A stretch of DNA of 64,000 bases from Aestuariibaculum sp. M13 (GCF_024723255.1 NZ_JANIAC010000002.1:682001-746000); one strand, 5' to 3'. Counted from the stretch's first letter, positions 52,955 to 62,223 are shown. A program made the numbers and translations. Notes: generated by a model from the sequence alone, not told the origin.

Positions 52955-53476
52955 ATGAACTGGAAATTTATTTCGGGATTGATTTTAATAATCATTCTAA
53001 TAATTTACATCATATTTTATCCTTTACAATTTGAGTTTTATGAAAACTTAAAGGCAAAAAAAATATCTGACTTTATTGTTTTACCGATTTTCTTTCTTTT
53101 AATCATTTATGAATTGTTTCGGAATATCAAAAAAGGAGAAAAAGAATGGAAAAAATACTTGTTAGACTTAACAAAAGGACTTGGAATATTTGCTGTACTT
53201 TATTTTCTAATGTTAAGAAGTTTGTTTTCCAGCGGAATTATATTTATTAATACAATTTTCGGAGAAAAGGAAATGGTCAAAGTTAGCGGAATTATAACTG
53301 ATAAAACGGACTTAAAAGGTAGTGGGAAATTTTTGGGTAAATATGAACTAATAATTGAACAAAATGGGAATGAATTTGTTTTTGACTCAAATCATAAGTC
53401 AATTGAAAACTATAAAGTCAACGACCATTTTGAAATGGAAATGAAAAAAGGAGTTTTAAATCTGATATATAAATAA
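52955..53476 (+). CDS. Cassette 22: membrane protein of unknown function
   Basis: 173 residues with membrane segments near residues 5-23 (ISGLILIIILIIYIIFYPLQ), 41-57 (FIVLPIFFLLIIYELF) and 75-100 (GLGIFAVLYFLMLRSLFSSG). A C-terminal soluble beta domain follows (VKVSGIITDKTDLKGSGKFL), resembling small OB-like folds. Not recognised. Confidence 0.75.
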   Translation: MNWKFISGLILIIILIIYIIFYPLQFEFYENLKAKKISDFIVLPIFFLLIIYELFRNIKKGEKEWKKYLLDLTKGLGIFAVLYFLMLRSLFSSGIIFINTIFGEKEMVKVSGIITDKTDLKGSGKFLGKYELIIEQNGNEFVFDSNHKSIENYKVNDHFEMEMKKGVLNLIYK

Positions 53477-53477
53477 C

Positions 53478-53614
53478 TACTGCCAACACCGTATAAAAAA
53501 AATTGCTAGTTTTAGCTAAACCAAAATGAGTTGCTCGTTTGCTAGCTTCTGATTTTCCTGCGGAAAATCCTCGGACACAAAACCGCACTATTCTTATACA
53601 AACCGTTGTAGTGC
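53478..53614 (+). repeat. attC22 (subfamily F)
   Basis: R'' TACTGCCAAC (53478-53487) matches cassette 22 start GTTGGCAGTA. R' GTTGTAGTGC from 53605. Confidence 0.9.
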
Positions 53615-53622
53615 ATTTTAAC

Positions 53623-54051
53623 ATGACACATAAAGAAAAACGAGAAAAAATGGATAAAGCAATAAAGGAGATAATTATTCCCTTCTTGCGAAATAAAGGT
53701 TTTAAAGGTTCCTTTCCTCATTTTAGACGTGAGAATAATGACAAATTGAACTTACTAAATTTCCAATTCAGCCTTTATTCATCATCATTTGTTGTAAATA
53801 TTGCAAATTGTTCTGTAAACGGAATGACCACATCGGACGGTGAATTAATCAAGCCTGCCAAATGTCAAGTTCCATATTTAAAAAACCGCTTAAGAGTTGG
53901 GAGCATTAAAAATCGGAGAGATTATTGGTATGATTTTGATAAACAGTTAATTTTTGGAGATATCTTTAAAAAAAGAGCAAAAGAATTTATAAATAATTGG
54001 GAGGAAGCTGAGCAATGGTGGAGGAATAACGATATTGAACTATTAAATTAA
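53623..54051 (+). CDS. Cassette 23: DUF4304-like protein
   Basis: 142 residues from ATG 53623, the first start after the attC. The pattern KAIKEIIIPFLRNKGFKGSF, PHFRRENNDKLNLLNFQFSL, SSFVVNIANCS, and a tail with WYDFD and W-rich EEAEQWWRNND is DUF4304-like. Members are small cytoplasmic proteins found among immunity-type genes of contact-dependent systems; the role here is inference. Confidence 0.8.
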   Translation: MTHKEKREKMDKAIKEIIIPFLRNKGFKGSFPHFRRENNDKLNLLNFQFSLYSSSFVVNIANCSVNGMTTSDGELIKPAKCQVPYLKNRLRVGSIKNRRDYWYDFDKQLIFGDIFKKRAKEFINNWEEAEQWWRNNDIELLN

Positions 54052-54058
54052 AAAAAAC

Positions 54059-54197
54059 GCACTACAACACTATATAACCGCAATTACGGCGGATTCGACT
54101 ACGTCCGAATCCACTCGGAATTGCTAAAAACAGTGCTAAACCGAAAAACAAAGTAAACCAAATCGATAACTGACGGTTATACGAACCGTTGTATGCC
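54059..54197 (+). repeat. attC23 (subfamily A)
   Basis: R'' GCACTACAAC (54059-54068) matches cassette 23 start GTTGTAGTGC. R' GTTGTATGCC from 54188. Confidence 0.9.
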
Positions 54198-54201
54198 ATT
54201 T

Positions 54202-54741
54202 ATGAAAAACCTGTTTCTGACATTTTTACTAACAATTGGAATTAATTTGACTTATTGTCAAAATGGTTATTCTATGCATTCCGTTGAGTTTTTCAAAAAC
54301 AAAATTGAAAAGAATATTAAGATTTCGGAAATTTCAATAATAGTTGACGGAATCAAAATTAGTGGAGAAAAAGTTGGAAACGAATACAGATTTCCTATGA
54401 TTGATTCCACCAAAACATTTGAATTTCTCATCAAATCGAACAGAATGGATTTTAATTCAGGTCCATATAACGCTTGGATTTTAAATAAAGGCTCGAACAT
54501 AATACTCGGAAAAATAAACCGAATTGATAAACTTCTCTCTGTTGCGGAATATAATGGAATGGAAAAAACGGAAGATGATTATGATATATTCTCAAAACGT
54601 TTTTTCGTAGCAAATGATTATACGATTGACATAAATGAATTTGAAAAAATTAAGCGTCTTGACTATTTAGTTTTCAACCCAATTCAACAAGGAGATGGAA
54701 GTTATGTCTTGACCCAAAAAATAATTAAACTTAAAAAATAA
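54202..54741 (+). CDS. Cassette 24: secreted protein of unknown function
   Basis: 179 residues from ATG 54202, which starts the signal peptide (MKNLFLTFLLTIGINLTYCQ). Another in-frame ATG at 54193 falls inside the R' site. The mature part is strand-rich (IKISEISIIVDGIKISGEKV, WILNKGSNIILGKINRIDKL). Not recognised. Confidence 0.75.
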   Translation: MKNLFLTFLLTIGINLTYCQNGYSMHSVEFFKNKIEKNIKISEISIIVDGIKISGEKVGNEYRFPMIDSTKTFEFLIKSNRMDFNSGPYNAWILNKGSNIILGKINRIDKLLSVAEYNGMEKTEDDYDIFSKRFFVANDYTIDINEFEKIKRLDYLVFNPIQQGDGSYVLTQKIIKLKK

Positions 54742-54745
54742 AAAC

Positions 54746-54882
54746 GGCATACAACAACGGCTATAGTTCATTGCGGCGGAATTTCCAAGAGGAAATTCCT
54801 GTGTATTTTCTAACTTTGGTTTACGGCGGAATAGTTCTGTCGAACCATTCCGCAACGAAACCATAGCCCAACCGTTGGCAAC
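54746..54882 (+). repeat. attC24 (subfamily B)
   Basis: R'' GGCATACAAC (54746-54755) matches cassette 24 start GTTGTATGCC. R' GTTGGCAAC from 54874. Confidence 0.9.
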
Positions 54883-54893
54883 AAACTAAAAAA

Positions 54894-55442
54894 ATGACAC
54901 ACTATAAAAATAGAAACTTAGGAATAAGATTAGCCTCAATGATTTTAGACCATATTATTATGACATTTGGAATTGTAATAATTGCGTTTATTCTAGTTGG
55001 AATTGGATATTTAATAGTTGGAGAGCCAACGGAATCTGATTTACCTGAATGGTTTGTAATATTCCCAATATTTCTCGGCTTGATAATTTTTTCAGCCTAT
55101 TTGAACAAAGATGCTGTTAAAGGAAAAAGTCCTGCTAAAAGACTTCTTGGGCTTATCATAGTTGACTATAAAACAGGAGAAATAGCAAACCCGATAAAGT
55201 CAGTTATTAGAAATACAACACTTATATTTTGGCCAATAGAAGTGATTTTTACACTTTTCTCTCCAGACCGTAGAATTGGAGATTATATAGCAGGAACAAA
55301 AGTTATTTCAGATGACAAAACTCTAGACACCGAATTGAAAATTGGACAAATTATTTTTGCGCTAATAATCGGAATACTGTTTATGTTGTTAATTTCGCTA
55401 TTCCAGTTTTTAATTATTGGAATAAATGTAATGGAATGGTAA
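54894..55442 (+). CDS. Cassette 25: RDD-family membrane protein
   Basis: 182 residues. The RDD family mark is seen in NRNLGIRLASMILDHIIMTF (Arg and Asp in the first helix) and in KGKSPAKRLLGLIIVDYKTG and SPDRRIGDYIAGTKVI. Four membrane helices. Some RDD proteins act in sodium/proton exchange, but most are of unknown role. The full family length is present. Confidence 0.88.
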   Translation: MTHYKNRNLGIRLASMILDHIIMTFGIVIIAFILVGIGYLIVGEPTESDLPEWFVIFPIFLGLIIFSAYLNKDAVKGKSPAKRLLGLIIVDYKTGEIANPIKSVIRNTTLIFWPIEVIFTLFSPDRRIGDYIAGTKVISDDKTLDTELKIGQIIFALIIGILFMLLISLFQFLIIGINVMEW

Positions 55443-55450
55443 AAAACCCA

Positions 55451-55588
55451 GTTGCCAACAATATATAACAGCAATTACGGCGGATTAGACTACGTCCGAA
55501 TCCACTCGGAATTGCTAACGCCAGTGCTAAATCGAAAAACAAAGTAAACCAAACCGATAACTGACGGTTATATGAACCGTTGCCAGCA
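55451..55588 (+). repeat. attC25 (subfamily A)
   Basis: R'' GTTGCCAAC (55451-55459) matches cassette 25 start GTTGGCAAC. R' GTTGCCAGCA from 55579. Confidence 0.9.
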
Positions 55589-55615
55589 ATTTAAAAAGAC
55601 ACCATCACACTTATA

Positions 55616-56626
55616 ATGACCTTAAAACAAAATAGAATAAATGACCCAGAAAAAATCGATGTTGATTACATTGAGAAGGAACTCAGTGAGGATAAACATG
55701 TTATTGTTCAATTCTCGGGTAAGACTTTCAATGATAAGATACTTTCACAATTAGATAAACTGTGTGAGAAACATGACACAAGTTTAGGAGTGCGATTTTA
55801 TGGTCATTACTCGGGGATATTTGATTTTAATATTATCTCTAAAATTCCTCATGTAAAATGTTTGTACACGGATTGTTTGACTAAAGCAACCAATTTAAAT
55901 GTACTTAGGGAACTTAAATATTTGGAGAATCTTTCGCTTGGAGTTTATGAGCTGACTGATACAGAGATTTTAAATTCTGATAATTTTAAAGGGCTAACTG
56001 AACTGCTACTGACTGAAACAAAAACGAAAGCTTTAAACCTTGAATATTTAAAAGAATACAAAAAACTAAAGACTCTTGTAATTGGAGGTCATACAAAGAA
56101 TATTTCAACGGTCGGAGAATTAAGTGATTTAGAATTTTTGTCTTTTAATTCTGTTAAAAAAGTCCCAATTGATTTTGTAAATAGATTGAAGAAACTAAAA
56201 ACTCTAAAATTTATTCTTGGTGGCAGAGACAATATACTGGAAATTGAGGAAAATCAGATAGAGAATCTTGAGATAACATGGGTCAGAGGATTTAACGATT
56301 TAAGTAACATTGGAAAATTCAGGAATTTAAAAAAGTTGCATGTTGAAAATAATATTCAGCTTGGACAAATTCAGTTCGACACTGAATTTAAAAACATGGA
56401 TGATTTAAAAATCATTAATTGTAAAACGCTTGACAAATTAACGGGATTAGAACAGTTATCAGCTCTTAAAGAAATGGTGATTTATCAAACTAATCTTGAT
56501 TTTGAATCAGTTATTAATCAAAAATTATCTAAAACGCTTGATATGTTTGTCTTTTACACAACTAAAGCAAAGATTGACAAAGAGATTAAAAAACGGATTA
56601 TTGAAATGGGATATAAAACAAGATAA
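55616..56626 (+). CDS. Cassette 26: leucine-rich-repeat-like protein
   Basis: 336 residues, no signal peptide. From about residue 85 there is a series of LRR-like units (LRELKYLENLSLGVYELTDT, YLKEYKKLKTLVIGGHTKNI, VGELSDLEFLSFNSVKKVPI, FVNRLKKLKTLKFILGGRDN, IGKFRNLKKLHVENNIQLGQ, LEQLSALKEMVIYQTNLDFE). Such solenoids bind other proteins. It is one of the longest cassette genes; its cytoplasmic location fits an inhibitor or immunity role, but this is a guess. Confidence 0.85.
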   Translation: MTLKQNRINDPEKIDVDYIEKELSEDKHVIVQFSGKTFNDKILSQLDKLCEKHDTSLGVRFYGHYSGIFDFNIISKIPHVKCLYTDCLTKATNLNVLRELKYLENLSLGVYELTDTEILNSDNFKGLTELLLTETKTKALNLEYLKEYKKLKTLVIGGHTKNISTVGELSDLEFLSFNSVKKVPIDFVNRLKKLKTLKFILGGRDNILEIEENQIENLEITWVRGFNDLSNIGKFRNLKKLHVENNIQLGQIQFDTEFKNMDDLKIINCKTLDKLTGLEQLSALKEMVIYQTNLDFESVINQKLSKTLDMFVFYTTKAKIDKEIKKRIIEMGYKTR

Positions 56627-56637
56627 GAATAAAAAAC

Positions 56638-56773
56638 TGCTGGCAACAATGTATATACAAAATAGGCGTGAAAGTAGTAATTTCAACGGTTGTAGCCCGC
56701 TTCAACATCTCAACGGTTTGATAAGTTTGAAGCCCGCAATCGCCTACTTTGCATATACTTACAGTTACCCATA
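56638..56773 (+). repeat. attC26 (subfamily H)
   Basis: R'' TGCTGGCAAC (56638-56647) matches cassette 26 start GTTGCCAGCA. R' GTTACCCATA from 56764. Confidence 0.88.
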
Positions 56774-56790
56774 AGCTAAACCACCAAAAT

Positions 56791-57585
56791 TTGAGAATCC
56801 TACTCCACATTATAATTTTCGTCATCTTAACAATTATCACTCAAATTGGCGGAATTTTATATCTAGTTTCAATCTTGCTTATAAATCGAAATGCAAAAAA
56901 AAGACGGATTAAACGGATTGGAATTTTTGTTGGACTCTATCTAATCTCTACATTTTTGATTGTTCCAAATGTTGCGCCGATTTTCGGACGTGAAAAAATA
57001 AAAGAAACTCAATTTCTAAAGGCTCATTCGATATTCTACAAACTCGCGAATAGAAATTATGTTCGACCAGAACTAAACAAAACTCTCACCCAAGTGGCAA
57101 CTGAATTTGAAAATCAAAATAGCGGAATTAAAATGGTCTACCTTGATGCAAACTTCCCGTTTATTGATAAATTTCCTCTTCTACCTCATTTGAGCCACAA
57201 TGATGGAAAGAAAATAGATGTTTCGTTAATATATAAAACCCCAAACGGTCAATTAACAAATAAAAAACCTTCAATTAGTGGATATGGAGTTTATGAAAAC
57301 CCCAAACCTAATGAATATGATCAAAGTGAAGTTTGCAAAAAAAGCGGACATTGGCAATATGACTTTCCCAAATACCTGACTTTAGGGACAATTAATAAGG
57401 ACATAGACTTTTCAGAAAGTGGAACTCGTAATTTGGCTAATTTAATCTTAAAGCAAAATAGTATAGGCAAAATGTTCATCGAACCGCATTTGAAAACACG
57501 ACTGAATTTAACTAACGAAAAAGTAAGGTTTCACGGCTGTCAGGCAGTTCGACACGATGACCACATTCATTTCCAATTAAAATAA
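56791..57585 (+). CDS. Cassette 27: membrane-anchored LAS-type (M74/VanX-like) peptidase
   Basis: 264 residues from TTG 56791 (first start after attC26). Two N-terminal membrane helices (LHIIIFVILTIITQIGGILY, GIFVGLYLISTFLIVPNVA), then an extracytoplasmic domain with LPHLSHNDGKKIDVSLIY (His and Asp ligands) and a final RHDDHIHFQ. This zinc-binding pattern is that of LAS-type peptidoglycan peptidases such as MepA or VanX. It should cut cell-wall peptides in the periplasm. Substrate bond unknown. Confidence 0.75.
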   Translation: MRILLHIIIFVILTIITQIGGILYLVSILLINRNAKKRRIKRIGIFVGLYLISTFLIVPNVAPIFGREKIKETQFLKAHSIFYKLANRNYVRPELNKTLTQVATEFENQNSGIKMVYLDANFPFIDKFPLLPHLSHNDGKKIDVSLIYKTPNGQLTNKKPSISGYGVYENPKPNEYDQSEVCKKSGHWQYDFPKYLTLGTINKDIDFSESGTRNLANLILKQNSIGKMFIEPHLKTRLNLTNEKVRFHGCQAVRHDDHIHFQLK

Positions 57586-57593
57586 AAAAAGCC

Positions 57594-57730
57594 TATGGGT
57601 AACACCGTGTATAATTCATTGCTTCTGATTTTCCTCTCGGAAAATCCTCGCAACTTTGCTATCTTAGTTTCTTAACCCGAAAATCCTACGGATTTTCACG
57701 CAACGAAACTATACACAAACCGTTGCCCAC
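57594..57730 (+). repeat. attC27 (subfamily C)
   Basis: R'' TATGGGTAAC (57594-57603) matches cassette 27 start GTTACCCATA. R' GTTGCCCAC from 57722. Confidence 0.9.
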
Positions 57731-57749
57731 AATATTGAAAACACACAAT

Positions 57750-58406
57750 ATGATTAAGAAAGTTTCGCTTTTAATAATAATGATTTGTACAATTTCCTGT
57801 AACCAAGCTCAAACTGACAAACATTATGCAGATGACCTAAAAGGGTGTCTAAATGATAATGATATAGAAATATTAAATCGAGCAACCTTTCTTTTTGAAA
57901 AGATGTTGGCTGAACATTATGGTAGCACAAACAATAAAGCAAATTTCAACACATATATAGAAGAATTAGGCTCAATTCCAAAACGTTTAAATGTGCCATT
58001 GTCTTTCTATTTAAATGACAAATCAGTAGCAATGATTAAAGAACTGGAAAGTAGCGGAACTTTCAATAAAATTTGGATAAAATTTGTTGAGAAAGAAAAC
58101 GAAAAAGAAATACCGATTGTTGCCGCTTCTGAATATGAGGAGCCTGAAAGTGAAAAACTTGAAATCTACACACTAAACCCAAACGGAGATTATTTAAAGT
58201 GCATAAATAATGTTTCCAATAATGAAGGCTTCAAAGAAGTTCTAAATTCACAAACAAAATATGGAGATATTGCGCCGACCATAATCGCTGGAGCTTTAAA
58301 ACAAAAAATTACTGTAAATGATTTCAACAATGGACTTAATAGAGTAATCATTGCAATCGGATTTTATTACGACATGGTTAATTTATTAAATAAAAACCCA
58401 AGATAA
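57750..58406 (+). CDS. Cassette 28: lipoprotein of unknown function
   Basis: 218 residues from ATG 57750, giving lipoprotein signal MIKKVSLLIIMICTISCNQA. The mature part is mainly helical (ILNRATFLFEKMLAEHYGST, FNKIWIKFVEKENEKEI). Not recognised. Confidence 0.78.
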   Translation: MIKKVSLLIIMICTISCNQAQTDKHYADDLKGCLNDNDIEILNRATFLFEKMLAEHYGSTNNKANFNTYIEELGSIPKRLNVPLSFYLNDKSVAMIKELESSGTFNKIWIKFVEKENEKEIPIVAASEYEEPESEKLEIYTLNPNGDYLKCINNVSNNEGFKEVLNSQTKYGDIAPTIIAGALKQKITVNDFNNGLNRVIIAIGFYYDMVNLLNKNPR

Positions 58407-58415
58407 TTAAAATAC

Positions 58416-58552
58416 TGTGGGCAACACCGTATAAAAATAATGCGTAGTTTAGTACAAATTCAAAAGTTAGTGCGTATTTGGTCACTCTGATTTTCCTACG
58501 GAAAATCCTCGGACACAAAACCGCACTATTCTAATACAAACCGTTACCACAC
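58416..58552 (+). repeat. attC28 (subfamily F)
   Basis: R'' TGTGGGCAAC (58416-58425) matches cassette 28 start GTTGCCCACA. R' GTTACCACAC from 58543. Confidence 0.9.
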
Positions 58553-58554
58553 AT

Positions 58555-59214
58555 TTGAGAAAAACAGCGACCATATCATTAATTTTAGTCCTTTTTTTAT
58601 CAGCTTGTAAAACTGACAAGAATTTGAAAGGAACTTGGATTGGAGAATATTCGAAATCGGAAAATGGAACTATTGTTTTTCCCGAACGAAATTTATTAAC
58701 CTTTAAGAATAATAAATGCTATTCAAAAGGCTCAAAATATGATTACGGAACTGAACTTCGAGAAAGTAAGAATATGTACTTTTCAAACGACATAATATTT
58801 AACGAAGATTATTCAGAAGAAAACCCTTTGGAATATTATGAAATCGTAAAAGCGGAGAATGATTCTTTGGTAATAAAAATTCCGAATAACGAGTTTCAAC
58901 ACGTTTACAGAAAATTACCAGAATCAGCAAAACACAAACAAACGATTAAACTTATTGGAAAAAAATTCTTTTGGGAAAATAGAAAATTTCAAGATACGAT
59001 TTACTTCAAAACTGACTCTACTCTCGTAAGAGAATCTAATAAACATCCTGACTATAAGACATCATCATGGGAACGAATTAATTTTGAGGGATATGACATA
59101 ATTTTTATGGACGGAGATGTTCCCTATCTGATTGAAAAACAAAACGGAAAAACTATAAATTTAATAACATTCCATAAAACTGACGTTGAACACACAATGA
59201 CTGAATTGGAATAA
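58555..59214 (+). CDS. Cassette 29: lipocalin-like lipoprotein
   Basis: 219 residues from a TTG only 11 bp after the boundary. Lipoprotein signal (TISLILVLFLSACKTDKNLK), followed by LKGTWIGEYSKSENGTIVF, a typical start of lipocalin-like beta-barrel domains. A second similar unit may begin at KHKQTIKLIGKKFFWENRKF. Function unknown. Confidence 0.72.
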   Translation: MRKTATISLILVLFLSACKTDKNLKGTWIGEYSKSENGTIVFPERNLLTFKNNKCYSKGSKYDYGTELRESKNMYFSNDIIFNEDYSEENPLEYYEIVKAENDSLVIKIPNNEFQHVYRKLPESAKHKQTIKLIGKKFFWENRKFQDTIYFKTDSTLVRESNKHPDYKTSSWERINFEGYDIIFMDGDVPYLIEKQNGKTINLITFHKTDVEHTMTELE

Positions 59215-59219
59215 AAAAC

Positions 59220-59358
59220 GTGTGGTAACAACGTGTAAAAATAATTGCTTGGTTCTAGCCTACTCGGAAAATCCTACGGATTTTCCTCTGGTTCGTTCCT
59301 TTTTTAGTAAGTTAGTTGCTTGCACACGCAACTATCCTTACACAAACCGTTACCTGCA
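59220..59358 (+). repeat. attC29 (subfamily E)
   Basis: R'' GTGTGGTAAC (59220-59229) matches cassette 29 start GTTACCACAC. Body nearly identical to attC2 and attC4. R' GTTACCTGCA from 59349. Confidence 0.9.
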
Positions 59359-59395
59359 AGTTTGACAAAATTTAACAAACAATAAATCTCCAAAT

Positions 59396-60139
59396 ATGAC
59401 TAAAAACCTTTATCTGAATTTAATATTGAGTTTTATAATCTTGTTAATAGGTTATAATTATTCTTCTCAATTTAGCAATATTTGGATAACTAGATTCGGT
59501 AATTTCTTATCAATAATTATAGCAGGTCTTTTTTTAATCAAATTTAAAGCAAGTGCATTGCCTGAAAAACATTCAAAACCTTTAAAAGTTCAATGGGTAT
59601 ATTCAATAATTATAGGTGTCATTGGACTTTACATATTTAACTCTTTCACCCATAAACTTACATGTAGTTTATTCGATTTTGAATATACCGGTGAAATTAA
59701 TCGTACGACAAAAGAATTAATCGAATTAATATTTATGATAGCTATTTTAGGGATTCTGGAGGAATTCTATTTTCGAAGAATTATTGCCCAGAAAATCTTA
59801 AATTCAAAAGGATTTTCAAAAGCTTTATGGATTTCAGCCTTAATTTTTAGTCTTGCTCATATTGTAACAGATTCAAGTATTTTTTCAACTTTTATAGGTG
59901 GACTATTTTTTGGATATATCTATCTTAAAACCCAAAATCTTTGGTTAACAATTTTCGCACATATGTCATATAACCTAATTACCTTTTTGATTTCACCAAT
60001 AATTGACAGTAGGTTGTCTGAATTTAACACAAATAGGATGATTTCTTATTTTCTTGCACTTGGTCTAGGATTGTTAATTATATTTTACTTGATTTTAAAG
60101 AGGCAAACTAATTTAAAACCAGCAGGTAACATCGTATAA
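59396..60139 (+). CDS. Cassette 30: CPBP-family intramembrane protease
   Basis: 247 residues with about eight membrane segments. The CPBP (CAAX protease and bacteriocin-processing) motifs are present: EEFYFRRII (Glu-Glu and Arg), SLAHIV (His), and HMSYN (His and Asn). These form the glutamate-based active site within the membrane. In bacteria such proteins process peptides or give self-immunity to bacteriocins. The last residues PAGNIV and the stop codon (60137-60139) lie inside attC30. Confidence 0.9.
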   Translation: MTKNLYLNLILSFIILLIGYNYSSQFSNIWITRFGNFLSIIIAGLFLIKFKASALPEKHSKPLKVQWVYSIIIGVIGLYIFNSFTHKLTCSLFDFEYTGEINRTTKELIELIFMIAILGILEEFYFRRIIAQKILNSKGFSKALWISALIFSLAHIVTDSSIFSTFIGGLFFGYIYLKTQNLWLTIFAHMSYNLITFLISPIIDSRLSEFNTNRMISYFLALGLGLLIIFYLILKRQTNLKPAGNIV

Positions 60140-60256
60140 AATTTATTGCTTCGGATTTTCCTACGGAAAATACTTGCAATTTTGCTATCTTGGTTTCGTA
60201 ATCTGAAAATCCTCGCGGATTTTCACGCAAAAAACCTTATACAAACCGTTAGCAGC
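60122..60256 (+). repeat. attC30 (subfamily D)
   Basis: R'' GCAGGTAAC (60122-60130) matches cassette 30 start GTTACCTGC and overlaps the gene end. R' GTTAGCAGC from 60248. Confidence 0.9.
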
Positions 60257-60261
60257 AAGTA

Positions 60262-60660
60262 ATGGATTGGAATAAAATCAATAAATCCTGGAACGAATTT
60301 GCTCAATTCCATGATACTCATTTGGACTACAATGAACGTAATTTATTTCATGTCATTCAATGTAGTTATAAAGTAGATTTAAAGAGTAATCAATATTACG
60401 CAAGATTTTCAGGAGTTCTATGGAAAACTCAAGACGGCCAAAATAGAAATCGGACAAAAATTCTCACTGAATTTAAGACTGAAAAAAAATTAAATAATTT
60501 AAAAATAACCAAAACGAGAATTAGCAATCTATTTTCTAAGAAACAACGGACTGATTTAGAGAAAAGCATTGCTAAGGATTTAGAAATTTTAAATGGAAAA
60601 AAACTGACTTTGAAAAATAACGTTTTGGAAATAGAATTGAACTCAATAATATCAATTTGA
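60262..60660 (+). CDS. Cassette 31: soluble protein of unknown function
   Basis: 132 residues, cytoplasmic by prediction (MDWNKINKSWNEFAQFHDTH). The N-terminal half contains YYARFSGVLWKTQDGQNRNR, a strand-rich part; the C-terminal half is helical and basic. Not recognised. The start is 14 bp after the boundary. Confidence 0.7.
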   Translation: MDWNKINKSWNEFAQFHDTHLDYNERNLFHVIQCSYKVDLKSNQYYARFSGVLWKTQDGQNRNRTKILTEFKTEKKLNNLKITKTRISNLFSKKQRTDLEKSIAKDLEILNGKKLTLKNNVLEIELNSIISI

Positions 60661-60695
60661 GAACGCAACAACTCTAATAGAAAAAATAAAAACCA

Positions 60696-60832
60696 GCTGC
60701 TAACATCGTGTATAATTCATTGCTTCCGATTTTCCTCACGGAAAATCCTCGCAACTTTACTATCTTAGTTTCTTAACACGAAAATCCTGCGGATTTTCAC
60801 GCAACGAAACTATACACAAACCGTTGTGTGTC
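60696..60832 (+). repeat. attC31 (subfamily C)
   Basis: R'' GCTGCTAAC (60696-60704) matches cassette 31 start GTTAGCAGC. R' GTTGTGTGTC from 60823. Confidence 0.9.
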
Positions 60833-60846
60833 ATTTGAAAAAACCT

Positions 60847-61545
60847 ATGAGAAAAATATTTATACTAATCATAGTTCTTGGAATTTTGTCTTGTAATAAT
60901 TCCGAAAACAAAAATAAAACACTTCAAAAAGAACAGGAATCCACTGAAATTGAAAACAGAGTTAACGAAGAAAAAAAAATAATAGTAAATAAAGATGAAA
61001 AAATTGATTCAATTATAGAACCAATTAAACCTAAATTAATTTTTACTGATTTAGAAAAAGAAATAGCAGAAGTTGGAATTTCATTCCATAGATGGTACAT
61101 TAAAAATACAAATGAACATAATCCTGAAACACCTACAGAATTTGAGGTTACAGAAGGAAAAAATGATAGTTGTATTGTAAATTATGAACCATATTTTAAG
61201 GAACTAAGAAAATTAGGTACAATTTCAAATTCATTTTTGGATAAAGAAAAAGCAAGAACCAAACTATGTGCTGAAACTATTTCCAACATGAAGTGGAGTG
61301 AATACATTGGTGTAATTCCAGAAAACTGTGACGATTATCTATATTGGACCAATAGTCAAGATATAACTGATGGAGTTGATATCATTGAATTAAATAAAGA
61401 AAATGACTATTGGACTGTGTTTTTATCGCTATTTATGAGTGATAAAAATGGACAAAAATATTTTGGTAATGATAAACTAAAAGTTACTGTGATAAAAGAA
61501 AATGGCAAATATTTGATAAGCGAAATTAATTGGATAATAAAATAA
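60847..61545 (+). CDS. Cassette 32: lipoprotein of unknown function
   Basis: 232 residues from ATG 60847 (an upstream GTG lies in the R' site). Lipoprotein signal MRKIFILIIVLGILSCNNSE, then a charged spacer (KNKTLQKEQESTEIENRVNE) and a globular domain with LEKEIAEVGISFHRWYIKNT and WTVFLSLFMSDKNGQKYFGN, resembling DUF3828-like export-domain proteins. The family call is weak. Confidence 0.72.
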   Translation: MRKIFILIIVLGILSCNNSENKNKTLQKEQESTEIENRVNEEKKIIVNKDEKIDSIIEPIKPKLIFTDLEKEIAEVGISFHRWYIKNTNEHNPETPTEFEVTEGKNDSCIVNYEPYFKELRKLGTISNSFLDKEKARTKLCAETISNMKWSEYIGVIPENCDDYLYWTNSQDITDGVDIIELNKENDYWTVFLSLFMSDKNGQKYFGNDKLKVTVIKENGKYLISEINWIIK

Positions 61546-61552
61546 AAAACGC

Positions 61553-61689
61553 CACACAACACCATATAACCGCAATTACGGCGGATTAGACTACGTCCGA
61601 ATCCACTCGGAATTGCTAACGCCAGTGCTAAACCGAAAAACAAAGTAAACCAAACCGATAACTGACGGTTATACAAACCGTTAGCAAAC
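61553..61689 (+). repeat. attC32 (subfamily A)
   Basis: R'' CACACAAC (61553-61560) matches cassette 32 start GTTGTGTG; the next base pair does not match. R' GTTAGCAAAC from 61680. Confidence 0.88.
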
Positions 61690-61702
61690 ATTTAAAAATT
61701 AA

Positions 61703-62215
61703 ATGAAAAACGACATATCTTCTCTACTCATTGCAATTATAATTCTTTTATCATTTTGGATTTTAATTGTAAAATATATTCTTCATCCATTATTTTTTAA
61801 GCCGAAAATAAAGACATCTGAAATCACTAACTTTCTTAATGAAAAAGAATGTTCCTTGGTTGAATATAAAAGTTTAAACAAAAAAGAAAGAGAAAGAAAT
61901 ATTTTCAACAAACCTAAAGGATTGACGTTTGAAAGTTTCATTTCTGGACATTCTGAATATAAAATTATCGGATTCTCTCAAAAGACCAATCACTACAAAA
62001 TATTTTGGACTGATTTAGAATCATCGTTCCTTCCTTTTGGTAAACGGATTTTAAATTTTATAGAAGAAAAAAATTCTGAATTATTAAACGAATTACAAAA
62101 GGAATATACTCAAGAAATAATAAATGTTTTTGATAGATGTCCAGCTTGTCAAACCCTATTATTTAATAACTCTAAAAAATGTCCAGTTTGCGGATTGAAT
62201 TTTATTGCTAAATAA
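61703..62215 (+). CDS. Cassette 33: membrane-anchored protein with zinc ribbon
   Basis: 170 residues. One N-terminal membrane segment (LLIAIIILLSFWILIVKYIL), a soluble middle part, and a C-terminal zinc ribbon with two CxxC pairs (CPACQTLLFNNSKKCPVCG). The zinc ribbon may bind protein or nucleic acid at the inner face of the membrane. Not recognised further. Confidence 0.75.
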   Translation: MKNDISSLLIAIIILLSFWILIVKYILHPLFFKPKIKTSEITNFLNEKECSLVEYKSLNKKERERNIFNKPKGLTFESFISGHSEYKIIGFSQKTNHYKIFWTDLESSFLPFGKRILNFIEEKNSELLNELQKEYTQEIINVFDRCPACQTLLFNNSKKCPVCGLNFIAK

Positions 62216-62223
62216 AAAAACGT

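Noticed and set aside
38014-61691. Recurrent minus-strand open frames across attC sites (for example near 38014-38208, 47497-47706, 49582-49812, 61407-61691) that share the peptide NRQLSVWFTLFFGL
   Set aside because: They are the antisense translation of subfamily-A attC bodies; the similarity comes from the DNA site, and they lack start context.
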